From Leisingera sp. M658 (GTDB lineage Bacteria; Pseudomonadota; Alphaproteobacteria; Rhodobacterales; Rhodobacteraceae), in NCBI RefSeq assembly GCF_025144145.1, contig NZ_CP083546.1, positions 695,001 through 759,000 on the forward strand: a DNA stretch of 64,000 nucleotides, read 5' to 3'. This document shows, piece by piece, positions 62,618-64,000 of this stretch (the first letter of the stretch is position 1; the number at the start of each line of letters is the position of its first letter). The translations under genes were made by a program, and so were the position numbers. The notes beneath the pieces were generated by a model, which ran no database searches, was not told where the DNA came from, and was given only the letters and a program-made list of their open reading frames with translations.

Positions 62618-63073
62618 TCAGGTAATGGCTTCCAGTTTTTCTTTCGACAGATCGCCTGGCACGATGGTGATCGGCACCGGCAGGGCGCCGGATGTTTTGG
62701 TCAGCTGAGTGACCAGCGGTCCCGGCCCTTTGCGCCCGGTGCCGGCACCCAGTACCAGCACGCCGATTTCCGCGTCGTCCTCAATGTACTTCAGAATTTC
62801 GGGCACCGGTTCGCCTTCGCGGATCACCAGATCGGGGTCGACGCCTTGGCGGTCGCGCATCCATTTGGCAAAGACCTCGAAATGGGCGTGGATCCGCTCG
62901 CGCGCCTCTTCCCGCATCACTTCGCCGACTCCGATCCAATGGTTGAACTCATCCGGCGGGATGACTGACAGGATGGTCACGCCCGCACCGGTATGCGCCG
63001 CCCGCATCGCGGCAAAGCGCATCGCGTTCAGGCATTCGCGGCTGTCATCCAGGACCACTAGGAATTTGCGCAT
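62618..63073 (-). CDS. Universal stress protein family
   Basis: A 151-residue UspA-domain protein. It begins MRKFLVVLDDSRECLNAMRFAA, has the ATP-binding-loop region VLVLGAGTGRKGPGPLVTQL and ends PVPITIVPGDLSKEKLEAIT, the usual layout of Usp. Function is to support stress survival; the signal is unknown. The start at MRKFLVV is preferred to an ATG 13 codons upstream. The isomerase gene follows. Confidence 0.9.
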   Translation of the reverse strand: MRKFLVVLDDSRECLNAMRFAAMRAAHTGAGVTILSVIPPDEFNHWIGVGEVMREEARERIHAHFEVFAKWMRDRQGVDPDLVIREGEPVPEILKYIEDDAEIGVLVLGAGTGRKGPGPLVTQLTKTSGALPVPITIVPGDLSKEKLEAIT

Positions 63074-63194
63074 CTTCGCTCTCTCGTTGTTCCGCAGCGG
63101 ATCATGAACCAAGCGGGCGCATCAGGCAATAGAGCCACAACTGCCTGGCCGTTGCGTTCATCTGGCTCTAGGCATACCGCCAGTCAGGCTTGAG

Positions 63195-63335
63195 GGGGCG
63201 CTCCCGCTCCCGCAGGAGTTTCCGGCTGTGCCGGAACCCCCTTGGCGGCATTGGGCCGGGCGCCGCGCAGATGCGCGGCGCGGCACCGTGCGCAGGCACG
63301 GTGCAATGCCCAACCGCATCGCGGGCTTTTGCAAA
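63195..63335 (+). repeat. Dispersed intergenic repeat, family 2, copy 3
   Basis: CGCTCCCGCTCCCGCAGGAG starts the element, with TTCCGGCTGTGCCGGAA as its first hairpin. GCGCCGCGC/GCGCGGCGC (63260-63281, AGAT loop) and GCACCGTGC/GCACGGTGC (63283-63304, GCAG loop) form two adjacent stems. They lie inside outer arms GGCATTG (63247) and CAATGCC (63304), a three-way-junction-like fold. The rest of the gap between the stress protein and the aminotransferase has no gene. Confidence 0.7.
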
Positions 63336-63389
63336 AAAAGGCCGCAGGCGGACGGGAGCCTTGGCCGGCAGCGCTGTGCGCGCAGAACG

Positions 63390-64000
63390 TTACCGCTGGC
63401 CGGACGCCCAGTCCCAGTACATATCGCGCACCAGCTTGGCTACGGGACCGGCCTGATACTGGCACGCGTCAAAGGCGGTGACTGGGGTGATCTTGCTCAT
63501 ATTGCCGGAGAGAAAGACCTCGTCGGCCTCTTCGAAGTCCTGATAGCCTAGCACGCACTCATGTACCTTGATACCGTCTGCGCGCATGTGGCCGATGTGG
63601 CGGGCGCGGGTGATGCCGGCCAGAAACGTGCCGTTTGGGATCGGAGTGAACACCTCGCCATCGCGCACCATGAAGACATTGCTGGTCGCGGTTTCCGCCA
63701 CATTGCCCATCGCATCCAGCGCCAGCGCATTGGAGAACCCTTTGCTGCGTGCCTCCCGCAGCATCCGGGCGTTGTTGGGGTACAGGCAGCCGGCCTTGGC
63801 ATTCACCACCGCGTTTTCCAGGACGGGACGGCGGAAGCGGGTGCGGGTGAGCGTTGCCGCAGCAGCTTCCGGCGCCATCGGGATTTCCTCCAGACTGACC
63901 GCAAAGCAGGTGCTGTCCGCCTTGGGCGCGATCAGGGTTTCATCCCCGTCGGCCGCCCAGTACATGGGCCGGATATAGACCGCAACACCAGCCGCAAACC
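63390..64000 (-). CDS. ilvE: Branched-chain amino acid aminotransferase (partial, runs off the right edge)
   Basis: The C-terminal 203 residues of a fold-type IV PLP aminotransferase; the frame stays open to the window edge (AAGVAVYIRPMYW). The PLP lysine is in VVNAKAGCLYPN, and AETATSNVFMVRDG and GTFLAGITRARHI are the BCAT signature region. It makes or degrades Val, Leu and Ile with 2-oxoglutarate. The internal Met in RPMYW is not a start. It reads leftward on the minus strand and is followed by a family 2 repeat. Confidence 0.93.
   Translation of the reverse strand, partial: FAAGVAVYIRPMYWAADGDETLIAPKADSTCFAVSLEEIPMAPEAAAATLTRTRFRRPVLENAVVNAKAGCLYPNNARMLREARSKGFSNALALDAMGNVAETATSNVFMVRDGEVFTPIPNGTFLAGITRARHIGHMRADGIKVHECVLGYQDFEEADEVFLSGNMSKITPVTAFDACQYQAGPVAKLVRDMYWDWASGQR

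Noticed and set aside
60554-62968. 804-codon plus-strand frame opposite rimI, tsaB, nfuA, the isomerase and the stress protein
   Set aside because: It crosses five well-supported minus-strand genes and their gaps and has no recognisable domain, so it reflects GC-driven lack of stops.

Overview
The window looks like a chromosomal segment of a Rhodobacteraceae bacterium, most probably of the Roseobacter group (Leisingera/Phaeobacter/Ruegeria-like). This rests on high GC, on gene content and order recalled for the family, and on protein families typical of it; the genus is an inference, since no search was run. No rRNA, tRNA, CRISPR array or intact insertion sequence was found.

Layout. (1) 1-7.8 kb: lysA, a large DUF4175/TIGR02302 membrane protein, a divergent zinc-ribbon protein, then the overlapping ftsE-ftsX-plsC run. 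(2) 7.8-21 kb, minus strand: an EthD-like protein, lpd, small proteins, odhB, sucA, a DUF805 membrane protein, sucD, a GT25 glycosyltransferase, a lipoprotein, sucC and mdh. This supplies the 2-oxoglutarate dehydrogenase complex, succinyl-CoA synthetase and malate dehydrogenase, with three unrelated envelope genes embedded among the TCA genes. (3) 21-25.4 kb: a broken TauE gene, a GNAT gene, a secreted protein, then mcl2, nnrU-like, DUF1737 and mch of the ethylmalonyl-CoA (EMC) pathway. (4) 25.4-32.3 kb: a gene-poor, structured gap, then a divergon of an orphan periplasmic binding protein with a TctE/TctD two-component system facing tctCBA (tripartite tricarboxylate transporter). (5) 32.6-38.9 kb: a VWA protein, the sdhCDAB operon (with an extra secreted-protein gene between sdhA and sdhB) and small envelope proteins. 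(6) 38.9-42.6 kb: a structured leader and ornithine decarboxylase, a DUF1989 protein, deoD and an H-NS-like gene. (7) 42.7-50.7 kb: ecm, two acyltransferases, ccrA (EMC pathway) and a luxR-luxI quorum-sensing pair. (8) 50.7-64 kb: a RecD-like helicase, an SDR, a TIGR02186-TauE pair, a BMP-type nucleoside ABC importer operon, nfuA-tsaB-rimI, a DsbA-like isomerase, a universal stress protein and a partial branched-chain aminotransferase.

How it works together. The TCA enzymes (mdh, sucCD, sucAB, lpd, sdhCDAB) lie close to four EMC genes (ccrA, ecm, mch, mcl2). The EMC pathway regenerates glyoxylate and C4 acids from acetyl-CoA in organisms lacking isocitrate lyase, and the Tct transporter would import C4-C6 acids into the same network. 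Two paired GTGATCAC palindromes, found upstream of sucC and of sdhC with about two helical turns between the palindromes, suggest one regulator acts on both TCA operons.

Unexplained structure includes two dispersed intergenic repeat families, a leader of four consecutive hairpins before ornithine decarboxylase, a hairpin over the luxI ribosome-binding site, a strong plus-strand terminator with no recognised gene in front of it, and several long perfect inverted repeats.
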